From assembly GCA_027577415.1 (NCBI GenBank), contig JANBQS010000131.1, forward strand, positions 1-32,037: 32,037 bases of DNA, in the 5' to 3' direction. Source of the stretch: Coemansia sp. RSA 922. Lineage: Eukaryota > Kickxellomycota > Kickxellomycetes > Kickxellales > Kickxellaceae. A program made the translations under genes and the position numbers. Below the pieces are notes generated by a model. It ran no database searches. It was not told the origin of the DNA and saw only the letters and a list, made by a program, of their open reading frames with translations. Below, one piece after another: positions 18,696 through 28,301 of this stretch (positions are counted from its first letter, which is position 1; the number at the start of each line of letters is the position of its first letter).

Positions 18696-19751
18696 ATGGC
18701 GCTCTGGGTCGAAAAGCACCGGCCAGCTACCTTGGATAAGCTGACGTTTCACAGCGGACTGACCGACCATTTGAGACAGCTAGCAAACTCTGGCGACCTT
18801 CCGCACTTGCTCGTGTACGGGCCGACAGGAGCTGGCAAGCGGACGCGGATAGCAGCTGTCTTGCGCGAGGTCTTTGGACCCGGAGCCGACAAGCTGAAGG
18901 TGAGCCAACGCATCTTTGAGACTCCCACCCGGCGCAAGATAGAGATCAACCTCATTTCTAGCAACTTCCACATCGAGGTCAACCCCAGTGACGCCGGCAT
19001 CTACGACCGTGTCATCATCCAGGACTTGATCAAGGAGATTGCGCAGACGCAGCAGGTGGCTACTACCAGTGCACGCAAGTTCAAGGTAGTTGTTGTGCAC
19101 GAAGCCGACGCGCTGAGCCGCGACGCGCAGCACGCGCTGCGTAGGACGATGGAAAAGTACATGGGCAATATGCGTGTTATCCTGTGCTCGAGCTCGACTG
19201 GCAAAATCATTAGCCCTGTGCAGAGCAGATGCCTGCTAGTACGTGTGGCTGCGCCCTCAGTTGACGAGGTCGTTGACGTCATGAACCTAGTGGCAAAGAA
19301 GGAGGGCATCAGCGTGCCACCAGAGTTTGCGCGCCAACTGGCTACGAGCTCCAATCGCAACTTGCACCGGGCGCTGCTGATGCTGGAGGCAGCGTACGTG
19401 CGGCAGTATCCGTTCGACGAGTCGCAGGAGGCTCCGCTGCCCGAGTGGGAGGAGTACATCCGGAAAACCGCCGCTGCGGCACTGGAGAAGCAAACGCCGG
19501 CCCAGCTCATGGCCATCCGCAAGCAGCTGTATGAGGTATTAACTCACTGCATCCCAGCCTCGACCATCCTCAAGACAATTGCCATGCACTTGATCGATAG
19601 CGTCGGCGAGACCCTGAAGCCGGTGGTTGCGCACCAAGCGGCGTTCTACGAGCATCGCTTGCAGAGCGGACAAAAGGCGATTGTGCACCTCGAGGCTTTT
19701 ATGGCCAAGTTTATGAGTGTCTACAAGCGGCACTTGATGGAGGCAGCATAG
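18696..19751 (+). CDS. RFC5: Replication factor C small subunit (yeast RFC5 / human RFC3 type)
   Basis: Encodes 351 residues, intronless, the usual length. It starts MALWVEKHRP, close to yeast Rfc5 and human RFC3. Walker A is GPTGAGKRT (42-50), where the residue after Lys is basic rather than Ser/Thr, as in this particular subunit. The Walker B region is KVVVVHEADALSRDAQHALRRTMEKY-like, with the acidic DEAD of other subunits altered to HEAD. The SRC motif (SRCLLVRVAAP) that supplies an arginine to the neighbouring subunit is intact. RFC loads the PCNA clamp on DNA in the nucleus during replication and repair. Subunit naming differs between species, so RFC5 here follows yeast. The ACGCG cluster upstream suggests S-phase expression. 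Confidence 0.95.
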   Translation: MALWVEKHRPATLDKLTFHSGLTDHLRQLANSGDLPHLLVYGPTGAGKRTRIAAVLREVFGPGADKLKVSQRIFETPTRRKIEINLISSNFHIEVNPSDAGIYDRVIIQDLIKEIAQTQQVATTSARKFKVVVVHEADALSRDAQHALRRTMEKYMGNMRVILCSSSTGKIISPVQSRCLLVRVAAPSVDEVVDVMNLVAKKEGISVPPEFARQLATSSNRNLHRALLMLEAAYVRQYPFDESQEAPLPEWEEYIRKTAAAALEKQTPAQLMAIRKQLYEVLTHCIPASTILKTIAMHLIDSVGETLKPVVAHQAAFYEHRLQSGQKAIVHLEAFMAKFMSVYKRHLMEAA

Positions 19752-20117
19752 GCGCTTTTAAGAATTATCCAGCTTTTATGTTGCTTTCAGAGTTAGCTAG
19801 TCGTCTGTAGTATTCTTTTTCGGAGAGAAACATGCAGACTTTTCGTTCCAGTGCTCATGCACCTAAGCACGAACCACCACACTTTGGTCAGCAAATTCAA
19901 GCAAGAGTCTTTGCGATTGGCCAAGCAGCACTTAATCGCCCCTTTTAGGCAGCCCTTGCCTTGGGAAAAATAGGCGGGCTTATCTGACGTTGGTCTCTAG
20001 GGTTCTCACACTCTTTTCTTCTTTTTAAATCGTTAATCTCACTTTTTTTTTTCTCACACCTTCGAAAGTAGCTGCTTTGGAGAGCGCATTCCGCAACCAG
20101 GAGCACGCAAACGAAAT
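19752..20117. other. Intergenic region RFC5 / KGD2, with a CCAAT box
   Basis: This 366-nt stretch ends RFC5 and carries the KGD2 promoter. A CCAAT box lies on the minus strand at 19920-19916, about 200 nt upstream of the KGD2 ATG. In yeast KGD2 is a target of the CCAAT-binding HAP complex, so this is a plausible but unproven site. Pyrimidine tracts (about 20014-20060) precede the start. No RNA gene or other coding frame seen. Confidence 0.4.
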
Positions 20118-21819
20118 ATGCAGTCACGTATCGCTTTCCAGCTGGGCCAGACCGTTACACCGGTTCTCCGGCGCACCGCACTTGCTTCGAGCACGACAAA
20201 GCTCGCATTCCAGCACGCACAGTAAGTGGAACACTAACTTTTTTCCCCTGTTGCCGGGGAAACTCTTGCCGGAAAATAACGAGGCTTGGGTGGCATTCGG
20301 TGCTAGCGTAGTAAATCGCGGCAGCCACAACCACCTACACTAGCCCTAACAACTACGTATAACTCCTCTGTGTGCGATGTGTAGGTCTCTATTCTTTCAG
20401 CACGGCTCCCTACGCCTTTACTGTAAGTACTCCTAAGAAGTGAAGAAAAATTTATTTATCAGTCACTCGCCACATCCAGGCTTACCCCAATATGCGGTTG
20501 TAGTAGCGACATCCGAATGACGATCAACAATGCCCCCATTTGTCCTTGTAAAGATCCGTCGTTAGAGAGCCATGTGGGCTCCTGGGCACCAGCCAATTGG
20601 CGGACAGCACGCTAACCCAACTCGATCTTCTTTATTGTGTCCTTGTGCCAATGTAGCCGATGCCAAGTACCGGACCATCAAGGTCCCTCACATGGCTGAC
20701 TCGATCACTGAGGGCACCCTAAAGTCGTGGGCCAAGATGGTCGGCGAGCAGGTTGAGCAGGACGAGGAGGTTGCCTCGATTGAGACTGACAAGGTCGACA
20801 TCCCCGTCAACTCGCCCGTGGGCGGCGTGATCCGCGAGCTGCTCGCCAAAGAGGAGGACACTGTTGTGGTTGGCCAGGATCTGTTCAAGATCGAGGAAGG
20901 CGCCGTTGTTGAGGGTGGTGCTGCCCAGTCCGCGCCCAAGGCCGAGGAGCCCAGCTCCAGCGAGCCTATTGCCGCTGCTCCCAAGAAGAGCGAGCCAGCT
21001 GCTGCTACGCCCAAGGAGGCCGCCAAGCCTGCTGCGCCCAAGGAGGCAGCCGCGCCTGCTCCGGCCAAGGAGAGCAAGCCCGCAGCATCCACCTCGCCCG
21101 TCTCGTTCAGCACTGGCGAGCGTTCGGAGCGGCGTGTCAAGATGAACCGCATGCGTCTGCGCATCTCGGAGCGGCTGAAGCAGTCGCAGAACACGGCGGC
21201 GTCGCTGACTACGTTCAACGAGATTGACATGAGCAACCTTATTGACTTGCGCAAAACGTACAAGGACGATGTGCTCAAGACGCACGGAGTCAAGCTCGGC
21301 TACATGGGCGCGTTTGTCAAGGCCAGCACGCACGCGCTGCAGGCAGTGCCCGAGGTCAACGCCAGCATTGACGGCGACCACCTGGTCTACTACGACTACT
21401 GCGACGTCAGCGTGGCTGTGGCTACGCCCAAGGGCCTGGTCACCCCCGTTCTGCGCAACACCGAGCGCATGTCTATTGTCGACGTTGAGCAGGAGATTGC
21501 CAACTTGGGCAAGAAGGCGCGCGACAACAAGATCACTGTCGAGGACATGGCTGGCGGAACCTTTACCATTTCTAACGGTGGCGTCTTTGGCTCGCTCTAC
21601 GGAACCCCGATCATCAACATGCCTCAGGCCGCAATTCTGGGCATGCACGCCATTAAGGAGCGCCCCGTTGTCGTCAATGGCAAGATCGAGATCAGGCCTA
21701 TGATGTACGTTGCGCTGTCGTATGACCACCGCATCATCGACGGTCGTGAGGCTGTGACTTTCCTTGTCAAGCTCAAAGAGGTTATTGAGGATCCCCGGCG
21801 CCTGCTCCTCAGCGTTTAG
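20118..21819 (+). CDS. KGD2: 2-oxoglutarate dehydrogenase E2, dihydrolipoamide succinyltransferase
   Basis: Exons 20118-20221, 20385-20422 and 20657-21819 give 434 residues. Residues 1-47 are a basic mitochondrial presequence. It ends R45-L46-Y47 before S48, the R-3 pattern cut by MPP and Icp55, which supports the splice model. The lipoyl domain (about 53-125) carries the lipoyl lysine at K93 in ETDKVDI. An Ala/Pro/Lys/Glu linker (about 128-185) follows. As in other eukaryotic KGD2 proteins, I see no clear peripheral-subunit-binding domain. The catalytic domain ends with DHRIIDG, giving H405 and D409. The enzyme transfers succinyl groups to CoA in the TCA cycle in the mitochondrial matrix. 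The ATG at 20118 has A at -3. Confidence 0.93.
20222..20384 (+). other. KGD2 intron 1 (163 nt)
   Basis: Donor GTAAGT at 20222, CTAAC branch site at 20346-20350, acceptor TGTAG ending at 20384. A second acceptor (TTTCAG ending at 20400) is a stronger-looking sequence but puts exon 3 in the wrong frame with the standard downstream donor and acceptor. Confidence 0.75.
20423..20656 (+). other. KGD2 intron 2 (234 nt)
   Basis: Donor GTAAGT at 20423, CTAAC branch site at 20612-20616, acceptor ATGTAG ending at 20656. It splits the codon of S48, the first residue predicted after presequence cleavage. Confidence 0.8.
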
Positions 21820-22023
21820 ATAGACTGACTATTCGTTTTATTCTTTCCTTTATGTTTCTTGCTGTGGGTTGATGAATTAGAGATGTGCTCCTTGCCGTTT
21901 TTTTTCCTACAACATATCTATCATAACTTGTAGTTGGATTAAACGATTGAATATTGAGTAATGTAAAAAAAGGGCAGAAAAGAAACGGTGAAATTTTTTT
22001 GGCTGTGGTCTAACATGTCGAGT

Positions 22024-25000
22024 TTAGAGATCTTCATCTTCCATCTCATCGTCGCTGGGCTCTGCTGCTTGTGTCGCTGACTGAGACGAAGAAACAGCAA
22101 CAGTTTCAAACTCGACGTTATCTTCGCCGATGGCCTTGGCACGGGCTTCCTTGAGCTTGGCCTCGTACTCATCGACCAATGCTTTTGTATCTTGCTTCTG
22201 AGCCGACTGAGACCGAGCCTTGGAGACAATCTCGACAAAGTACTTGTAGACCGCATCTTCGGACAGCTTGTCCTGGTACCCTGGCAGACCGTCGAGCAGG
22301 CGGCGTAAGCTGCGCTCAGACTTGTAGGGCAGCAACGCCATGCAATAGGCAATATCGCGACACTGACGCGGATCGGTGGTATTGCGGAAGCGCTGGCACA
22401 GCTTCTCGACGACATTGTCAGTCTGGCGGTCCTTCTCCTTGATGAAATCGAACAAGAACTTCATGATCCGACCAAAGCTCTCCTCGTTGACGGCGCCGAC
22501 GCCCATGCTCAGACTGGAGATAATGTCTGGAAGGTTATTGTACACGGCATTGTCCTTGGTAGACAGCTCGGAGAAGAATAGCCGGGCCATGTCGGCGACC
22601 CGCGCATCCTTGTCCTCGAGACACTTGGCCATCTCGCCCAGCTGGCCCTTCACCTTGACCATGCCATTGAGGATCAGATGGGTCAATACCATGAGCGTCG
22701 TCTTTTTGACCTTGGTGTCTGCGTCGTGCAGCGGACCGTATAGGTACTGGACATTCTCGCCAATGAGGTTGTTGAAGCAGACGGTAATATCGCCCAGCGC
22801 AATCGAGATGTTGGCCCGGATAACTGGCGACTTTGCCCGCTGCAGCAGCAGCAAGAGCAGCGGCAAGTTCTCCTCACAAAAGGTGGAAGATATGCACATA
22901 AACTTGGCCAAGGCCGCCGTGGCATGCACTGTTAGCAAGCGATCGTTGAACTTGCCCAGGTTTTTGCATACGTGCACGAGCAATGGACCAAACAGTGCAA
23001 GCAAGGACTTTGTACCGTACAAGAGTTCGCGCTCGCGAATGGCCGAGATAATGTCGCCCACCTCATCTTCGGTCGTACCGGCAATCTGGTTGAGCTCATC
23101 GTCCTCATCCTCGTCTTCGTCGACTTGCATATCAGCAGCAGAAGTCCTGCCACGACCCTTGCCCTTACCGCGCTTGGTGGTTTTGGTCATAGGAGAGTTG
23201 CGCTTCTTGCGGCGGGGCTCGTCATCGCTCTTACGACGCTTGAGCTCGGCTTCGATAGACTCGAGCAGCACGATCTCCTTGATAGCAATGTGACCCACGA
23301 TAAACACCATGCGAGTCAGATCCCACGGGTCGACCAACTTGCGCACTGGCGGTTCTGCGTCGGCATCAGGTGTGCTAGCTTCGTCTTCGCCGTCAACATC
23401 CATCGAAAATTCGTCAACCTGGCGAGCAATGTCGGCTTTGCTTTGCGCCAGCAAGCCTTGCACTAGACCTGCCTGTGCGCGAATAATACGGGCACCTAGG
23501 GCATCTGGCTTCTCGCCCAAGGCATAGATCGTGTTCAGCGCTTGCTCGGCAGCCGGGAACCACTCGGGGTCGCGTCGCGGCTCTTCAAGAATACGCTGCA
23601 GTCCATCAAAGATCGGGTTGTCCATGGGTAACCGCTTGTTCTCCTCCGAGTCCAAGCTAGCAGCCACAGCACCAGGGCGCTTCGATTTTGACGAGCCGAG
23701 GCATTGCAATATCATGCACGTATACTTGGCAACAGTCAAGTCATCGTGGCCGTACTTGCCCAGTCCAATGCGCAAGTACAGGTCAATGTCGTCGGTGACA
23801 ATCGAGCGGTTAGCTTGCGCCAGCATGCCGAGAATGATGATGGCACCGCGACGCTGGGCCGGCGGTAGGCGCTGCTTTGTGTATCCATAGACACTGCGTA
23901 GTTTGGCGATAACGTCGGCGCTAATCAGACCCTCCTCCATCAATGTCCGAATCAGCTCTTCTAGCGACGTCAGCTCGGCCAGTGTCGCGCCAAAAGTGAG
24001 GCTGATCAGGTTACGAGTTATCCGGCTCGTGTTCTCGGCCGCACTCAGGCGCTCGCTAGGAGTCAGGTACAGCTGCATGTAAGAGTCCAGTAGCTTGGCA
24101 CGGACTCCACGCGCTTCCTCGGCAGAGCCATCGGCTGCGCTGCTGGCGTTGGAGCTGGTATTGGGTGTCCAGATCAAGTGCGACATGCGGCGGATTCCCT
24201 CTTGTGCTCCGTCGATGCGGAAGCGCACGGCAGTCACAAAAAAGTCCATGGACTCCATGACTTCGCCCTTGTTGGTTGACCCAAGTAGCTGCAAAAGCAG
24301 CGGTTGTGCCTCTTGGAGCTGGTAGACAAAGTGCAGGGCGTCACGGTAGTACCGCTGCTGGAACTGCAAGTGCATTGCCTTGGCCGCCATCTCGGGTGAC
24401 AGACCAGCATTGGCAAAGTCTTGTGGTCCATCAGCGTCAGCCTCGCCCTCACCATTTGCCATGTTAGCGTCAGCTTCTTCGTCGTCGTTGTCATCGTCGC
24501 CCTCCTTGTCCTCCTTGACTTCTGCCGGTTTGGCAGGTACGGCGCTGGCCATTTGTGCCAATTCGTTGTTGATCTTCTCTAGGCTCGCCTCGAGCTGCTC
24601 GATGCCCAGCTCGGCGCCATCCAGCGAAAACGGATGTGTCTCAAGAAGCAGCGTTAGTGCGCGAATGGCATGCTTGCGCACGTTGCTAGCCTTATCCTCA
24701 AGGCGGCCAGAGATCAAGGCGATAAGGCGGGGGCGGCGCTTGGGGAACTTGGCGGGACCACTGCACACAAACTGACAGACCTGCAATACCTTGGCGCGTA
24801 CGAGGTAGTGGGCGTCCTGGAAGCGCTGTTCGATAATGTCAAAGTACTCACCAATCTGGTTCTTGATAATCTCGGTCTGCTCCTCCTGCGAGGCCAAGTA
24901 CAGCGTCAAATGGCCAATAACGTCGACCATGGCGGAGCGCAATATGTGTGCTTCCGAGTCCAAGTGCTTTATGAGAAGTCCCATCTGCCGCAACAATGCC

Positions 25001-25944
25001 TTGGGCGCCAGCTGCGAGAATTTGACCAAGAACCGCGCCGTATTCTTGGGACCGGCTTTGTCGTGTACGCTGTTGAAGGCCTTGCTGGCAATATCGCGCA
25101 ACACCTCGTCGGCCAATTGGGTACCGTTGTACCTGTCGTAAGCAAGCTGAACTAGTGCGGCCATCGACTCGCTCAAGTGCTCGTAGTGCTGCAAGTTTTG
25201 CGTAATCATCGTAGCGAGCCCATAGAGACCGTTATAGTTTTGCATCCACAGGCAAAGCGAAGTGAACAGCGCTGTCTGAAAGTCGGCGTCCTTGGCATAT
25301 GCGGGCGCCTCCATGGCCTTGTGGGCCAAACGCGTAAACACGCCAATAAAGGTATCACGCTCGGGAACCGAGTTCCATATGCGGCCAAGGGGCATCTGTA
25401 AAAGCTGCTGCAACACAATGTACAAGTCGAGGATCTTGTCCTTCCACCCCGTAGCAACCTCTGCAATGCTAGTGCCAGTAGATGAGCCAGAGGCAGTCGT
25501 ATTAGCGCGACGCTTACGGCCCTTTGCTTGGGAGGCGGCAACGGCAGTGTGTGACTGCGAGGCGGTGGACTCGCCGCGCTCGACTATCCACTGAAACAAG
25601 AACGCATACCGGTCGAGGGCCTCGGCATGCTGCGTGGGGTCGCTTCCTGCTGCGGCCATGGCGGAGGCGGCTTGCTTGATCTCGTTCTCAAACCCAGTGA
25701 CTAGCATATCCAGACCGCGTGCCACCAGCTTGGGGTCTACGCTAGCCAAGTCGCGAGCAAAGCACATGAGCGTGTCAAAGACAGAGTCATCGTTAATGCA
25801 GTCGCCGCTTACTACCAGTTTGTCTGTCAGGCTGTTAATGGTGCGTTTGCTTATCGAGCTGTCGATTCCGTCGAATGAAAAGTCGGTCTGTATCTCCACT
25901 TCGTTCTCTTGCAGCTTGATTAGCTGCTCATGTAAGTTGAACAT
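22024..25944 (-). CDS. CND1: Condensin complex subunit 1 (Cnd1/Ycs4/NCAPD2)
   Basis: Encodes 1306 residues, intronless. It is a HEAT-repeat protein throughout. The C-terminal third has the Cnd1 blocks VADMARLFFSELSTKDN, NNLPDIISSLS, GRIMKFLFDFIKEKDRQ and NVVEKLCQRF, typical of condensin D2 subunits. With the SMC2/SMC4 pair and the kleisin it compacts chromosomes in mitosis. An Asp/Glu-rich insert lies near residue 490, and a strongly basic stretch (PRRKKRNSP to KRGKGKGRGR, about 905-935) could be a nuclear localisation or DNA-contact segment. The tail is acidic with Ser residues (SSSQSATQ, DDEMEDEDL), possible kinase sites. Length is typical (1150-1400). It converges with KGD2 and is head-to-head with DUG1. 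Confidence 0.93.
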   Translation of the reverse strand: MFNLHEQLIKLQENEVEIQTDFSFDGIDSSISKRTINSLTDKLVVSGDCINDDSVFDTLMCFARDLASVDPKLVARGLDMLVTGFENEIKQAASAMAAAGSDPTQHAEALDRYAFLFQWIVERGESTASQSHTAVAASQAKGRKRRANTTASGSSTGTSIAEVATGWKDKILDLYIVLQQLLQMPLGRIWNSVPERDTFIGVFTRLAHKAMEAPAYAKDADFQTALFTSLCLWMQNYNGLYGLATMITQNLQHYEHLSESMAALVQLAYDRYNGTQLADEVLRDIASKAFNSVHDKAGPKNTARFLVKFSQLAPKALLRQMGLLIKHLDSEAHILRSAMVDVIGHLTLYLASQEEQTEIIKNQIGEYFDIIEQRFQDAHYLVRAKVLQVCQFVCSGPAKFPKRRPRLIALISGRLEDKASNVRKHAIRALTLLLETHPFSLDGAELGIEQLEASLEKINNELAQMASAVPAKPAEVKEDKEGDDDNDDEEADANMANGEGEADADGPQDFANAGLSPEMAAKAMHLQFQQRYYRDALHFVYQLQEAQPLLLQLLGSTNKGEVMESMDFFVTAVRFRIDGAQEGIRRMSHLIWTPNTSSNASSAADGSAEEARGVRAKLLDSYMQLYLTPSERLSAAENTSRITRNLISLTFGATLAELTSLEELIRTLMEEGLISADVIAKLRSVYGYTKQRLPPAQRRGAIIILGMLAQANRSIVTDDIDLYLRIGLGKYGHDDLTVAKYTCMILQCLGSSKSKRPGAVAASLDSEENKRLPMDNPIFDGLQRILEEPRRDPEWFPAAEQALNTIYALGEKPDALGARIIRAQAGLVQGLLAQSKADIARQVDEFSMDVDGEDEASTPDADAEPPVRKLVDPWDLTRMVFIVGHIAIKEIVLLESIEAELKRRKSDDEPRRKKRNSPMTKTTKRGKGKGRGRTSAADMQVDEDEDEDDELNQIAGTTEDEVGDIISAIRERELLYGTKSLLALFGPLLVHVCKNLGKFNDRLLTVHATAALAKFMCISSTFCEENLPLLLLLLQRAKSPVIRANISIALGDITVCFNNLIGENVQYLYGPLHDADTKVKKTTLMVLTHLILNGMVKVKGQLGEMAKCLEDKDARVADMARLFFSELSTKDNAVYNNLPDIISSLSMGVGAVNEESFGRIMKFLFDFIKEKDRQTDNVVEKLCQRFRNTTDPRQCRDIAYCMALLPYKSERSLRRLLDGLPGYQDKLSEDAVYKYFVEIVSKARSQSAQKQDTKALVDEYEAKLKEARAKAIGEDNVEFETVAVSSSQSATQAAEPSDDEMEDEDL

Positions 25945-26094
25945 TGTGAGAAAGAGAAAAAAAAGTGTGTAGTAACGCTACTACCAAGGAACAACAACAA
26001 AAATAATAATAATTAATAGAAAGGACAAAAAAGGGAAAGCCCTTGTCGACTTTAGAAAAAAAAAATAGTTGTTGTCAATAGCGTGAAATCGAGA

Positions 26095-26145
26095 CGACTC
26101 GGTTTGGTTCGAGCCGGTCTGTTTATTTGAACCGAGCTGGTTTGT
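26095..26145 (+). repeat. Short near-direct repeats with an embedded inverted repeat
   Basis: CGAGCCGGTCTGT (26110-26122) and CGAGCTGGTTTGT (26133-26145) match at 11 of 13 positions and start 23 bp apart, about two helical turns. A weaker third copy begins at 26095 (CGACTCGGTTTGG). CTCGGTT (26098-26104) is the reverse complement of AACCGAG (26130-26136). This could be a double binding site for a regulator; function is not known. Confidence 0.5.
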
Positions 26146-26258
26146 GTAGATTGCATCAATCGACCCCACTCCGCATATGTGCCCGTGAGAACATTCTCTA
26201 GCTGTAATGCGCCATCAGTGGCATCGGTGACAGGACGAGGGGACGACCAAAGCGAGTC

Positions 26259-26267
26259 TATAAAAGG
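26259..26267 (+). promoter_or_regulatory. TATA box of DUG1
   Basis: TATAAAAGG lies 77 nt upstream of the ATG at 26336. A transcript starting 25-40 nt downstream would begin after the in-frame ATG at 26276, which favours 26336 as the real start. Confidence 0.55.
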
Positions 26268-26335
26268 AAAAAAGAATGTGCGGATTGATGAAACCTTTCT
26301 CCTTATCTATTCTTCACATTTTAATCCTATCAAAC

Positions 26336-27778
26336 ATGTCTACCGTTGACAAGTACTTTGAGCTGGTCGACCAGCACCAGCAAAAGTTTATCGAGACACT
26401 GCGCGAGGTGGTGGCAATCCCCAGCGTGAGCAGCGACGCTTCTCGGCGTGGCGAAGTAGTTCGCATGGGCGAGTGGCTGCAAGCGCGCTGGGAGGCTCTG
26501 GGCGCAACGTGCAAGCGCGTGGACCCAGGCAAGCAGGATCTGCATGGCTTGGAGCTGGACCTGCCACCCGTGATTCTGGGGCAGTACGGCAACGACGCGA
26601 ATAAGAAGACTGTGCTGGTTTACGGACACTACGACGTGCAGCCGGCGCTGCTGGAGGACGGATGGGACACTGACCCCTTCACCCTGGTCGAGACGGCAGA
26701 CGGGCGGCTGGTAGGACGTGGGTCGACTGATGACAAGGGCCCAGTGCTCGGATGGCTACTGTGTGCCGAGACGCACAAGCAGGCAGGGCTTGACTTCCCA
26801 GTCAACCTCAAGTTCTGCTTTGAGGGCATGGAGGAGAGCGGCAGCGAGGGCCTGGACGACATTATCGTTGCCGAGGCAGACAAGTGGTTCAAGGGCACGG
26901 ACGTCGTGTGCATCAGCGACAACTACTGGCTGGGCACCAGCAAGCCCTGCCTGACTCATGGTCTGCGCGGTGTCAGCTACTTCCACTTGCAAATTGAGGG
27001 CCCTGGAGCTGACTTGCACTCGGGCGTGTTTGGCGGTACTGTCCACGAGCCCATGATTGACTTGGTGCACTTGCTGTCGACGCTGGTGGATCCCAATGGT
27101 CGCATCAAGGTGCCAGGCATCTACGACCAGGTGATGGCCGAGACTGAGGAGGAGGAGCGGTCGTATGAGGGCCTCGAGTTCAGCCACAATGCCTTGGCAG
27201 GCGACCTCAAGCGCGATGTCATTATCCATAGCGACGAGCGCATGACGCTTAAGCACCGCTGGAGGTACCCCACGCTGTCCATCCATGGCGTTGAGGGCGC
27301 ATTCTACGCGCCAGGCGACAAGACTGTGATCCCTGCTCGTGTGCGTGGCAAGTTCTCGCTGCGCACTGTGCCCAACATGGAGCCGGCGCGTGTGGCTGAG
27401 CTAGTGACGCAGTACCTCAATGCTGAGTTTGCCAAGCTGGGATCCAAGAACGTCATGAAGGTTATTGAGACTCACGGCGGCCGCTGGTGGTACTCGTCGC
27501 CCAACCACCCGAACTTTGTCGCTGCGGCGCGTGCTACTGAGCGCGTCTACGGCGTTACTCCTGACCTCACTCGTGAGGGTGGGTCGATTCCAGTCACGCT
27601 GACGTTTGAGGAGAACTTGGGCGTCAATGTGCTCTTGCTGCCCATGGGCGCGGCTGACGATGGCGCTCACTCGATCAACGAGAAGATCGACAAGCGCAAC
27701 TACATCCAGGGTATCAAGCTTTTGGGTGCCTATCTCCATGAGATTTCCGTCACCGATCTCAATGCCACTACGGCCTAA
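26336..27778 (+). CDS. DUG1: Cys-Gly metallodipeptidase (M20 family, DUG1/CNDP2)
   Basis: Encodes 480 residues, the same length as yeast Dug1 (481) and CNDP2. The two-metal site is complete at nearly the same numbers as CNDP2: H98 (in YGHYDVQP), D132 (TDDKGP), E167, D195 (CISDNYW) and H445 (DDGAHSINE), with E166 as the general base in EGMEESGS. The enzyme splits Cys-Gly and similar dipeptides in the cytosol as the last step of glutathione breakdown, and in yeast also works with Dug2 and Dug3. The ATG at 26336 (MSTVDKYFEL) matches homologue starts. An in-frame ATG at 26276 would add 20 hydrophobic residues and probably lies upstream of the transcript start. It is divergent with CND1. Confidence 0.95.
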   Translation: MSTVDKYFELVDQHQQKFIETLREVVAIPSVSSDASRRGEVVRMGEWLQARWEALGATCKRVDPGKQDLHGLELDLPPVILGQYGNDANKKTVLVYGHYDVQPALLEDGWDTDPFTLVETADGRLVGRGSTDDKGPVLGWLLCAETHKQAGLDFPVNLKFCFEGMEESGSEGLDDIIVAEADKWFKGTDVVCISDNYWLGTSKPCLTHGLRGVSYFHLQIEGPGADLHSGVFGGTVHEPMIDLVHLLSTLVDPNGRIKVPGIYDQVMAETEEEERSYEGLEFSHNALAGDLKRDVIIHSDERMTLKHRWRYPTLSIHGVEGAFYAPGDKTVIPARVRGKFSLRTVPNMEPARVAELVTQYLNAEFAKLGSKNVMKVIETHGGRWWYSSPNHPNFVAAARATERVYGVTPDLTREGGSIPVTLTFEENLGVNVLLLPMGAADDGAHSINEKIDKRNYIQGIKLLGAYLHEISVTDLNATTA

Positions 27779-28301
27779 GCACTTTTATTTTGAGAGCTAA
27801 TTGATGTTTATTGTTATAAAAAGAACCCCAGCTTGAGCCCGTGGTAACCAAACAACTTGCCAAAAGCTCTCCATTGACCTCCAAGGCTGATTAGTTTTAG
27901 GGTCTAGACATTTATAGCTTTTTTATGGTAGAGCCATGTTTGCTAATCGCCTTTGCCAAATCAACCTTCCCAGCAAGAAGAGAGCAAAAAAAAAGCCCAT
28001 CCTTTTGCTACTGCGGTTCAAAGTCTTGCCACAATTGTAAAAGCGGCAAAGCCATGTTCTCTTTTGACAGGCTGCGCAAAAGGTGTTTTAAAAGCACGTC
28101 TTTTAGGATAGCCATTGGCACACCCTCTCTACCTATTTATTTGTTGTGTCTCACCAGTATTCCCTCTCTCTCTTTTTTCTTCTTTCACCACTACTTTTTC
28201 TTCCTCATTTACTGTTCACACTAGTTGTTCATTTGAGTACTCTTTTAAGCATTTTTTAAATTTCGGCGTTTTTCACACCCTCAACTTCAAGTTTATACAA
28301 A
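27779..28301. other. Intergenic region DUG1 / DAP1 with a long pyrimidine-rich leader
   Basis: This 523-nt stretch is AT-rich. The DUG1 3' end has TTTATT and TATAAA-like signals within 60 nt of the stop. The DAP1 side carries a long CT-rich tract (about 28140-28215), common before highly expressed fungal genes. A short frame from 27925 has no family features and is mostly low complexity in its second half. No tRNA or sterol-response element could be recognised with confidence. Confidence 0.4.

Larger units (their letters stand above)
25945..26335. promoter_or_regulatory. Divergent promoter CND1 / DUG1
   Basis: 391 nt between head-to-head genes. The CND1 side is A-rich with AAT repeats (about 25990-26015). 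The centre has the near-repeat and inverted-repeat element described at 26095-26145 and TAGATTGCATCA at 26147-26158. The DUG1 side has a TATA box at 26259-26267. No RNA gene was supported. Confidence 0.5.

Noticed and set aside
20401..20422. KGD2 exon 2 starting at the TTTCAG acceptor (20400).
   Set aside because: It gives TAPYAFT but leaves exon 3 out of frame unless a weak donor (GTACTC) or a late acceptor is used. The 20385 start keeps frame with good sites and creates an R-3 cleavage motif.
20719..21729. A 336-codon antisense frame across KGD2.
   Set aside because: It mirrors the codon bias of KGD2, has no recognisable motif, and the sense strand has a clear family match.
22376..23293. 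A 305-codon plus-strand frame across CND1.
   Set aside because: Ser-rich low-complexity shadow of a strongly supported condensin gene.
26100..26120. GGTTCGAGCC resembles a tRNA B box (T loop).
   Set aside because: No A box lies at the right distance, the flanking bases do not pair as a T stem, and no acceptor stem forms. More likely part of the promoter repeat.
27925..28224. A 99-codon frame between DUG1 and DAP1.
   Set aside because: No family features; the second half is encoded by the CT-rich leader of DAP1. An upstream open reading frame cannot be excluded.
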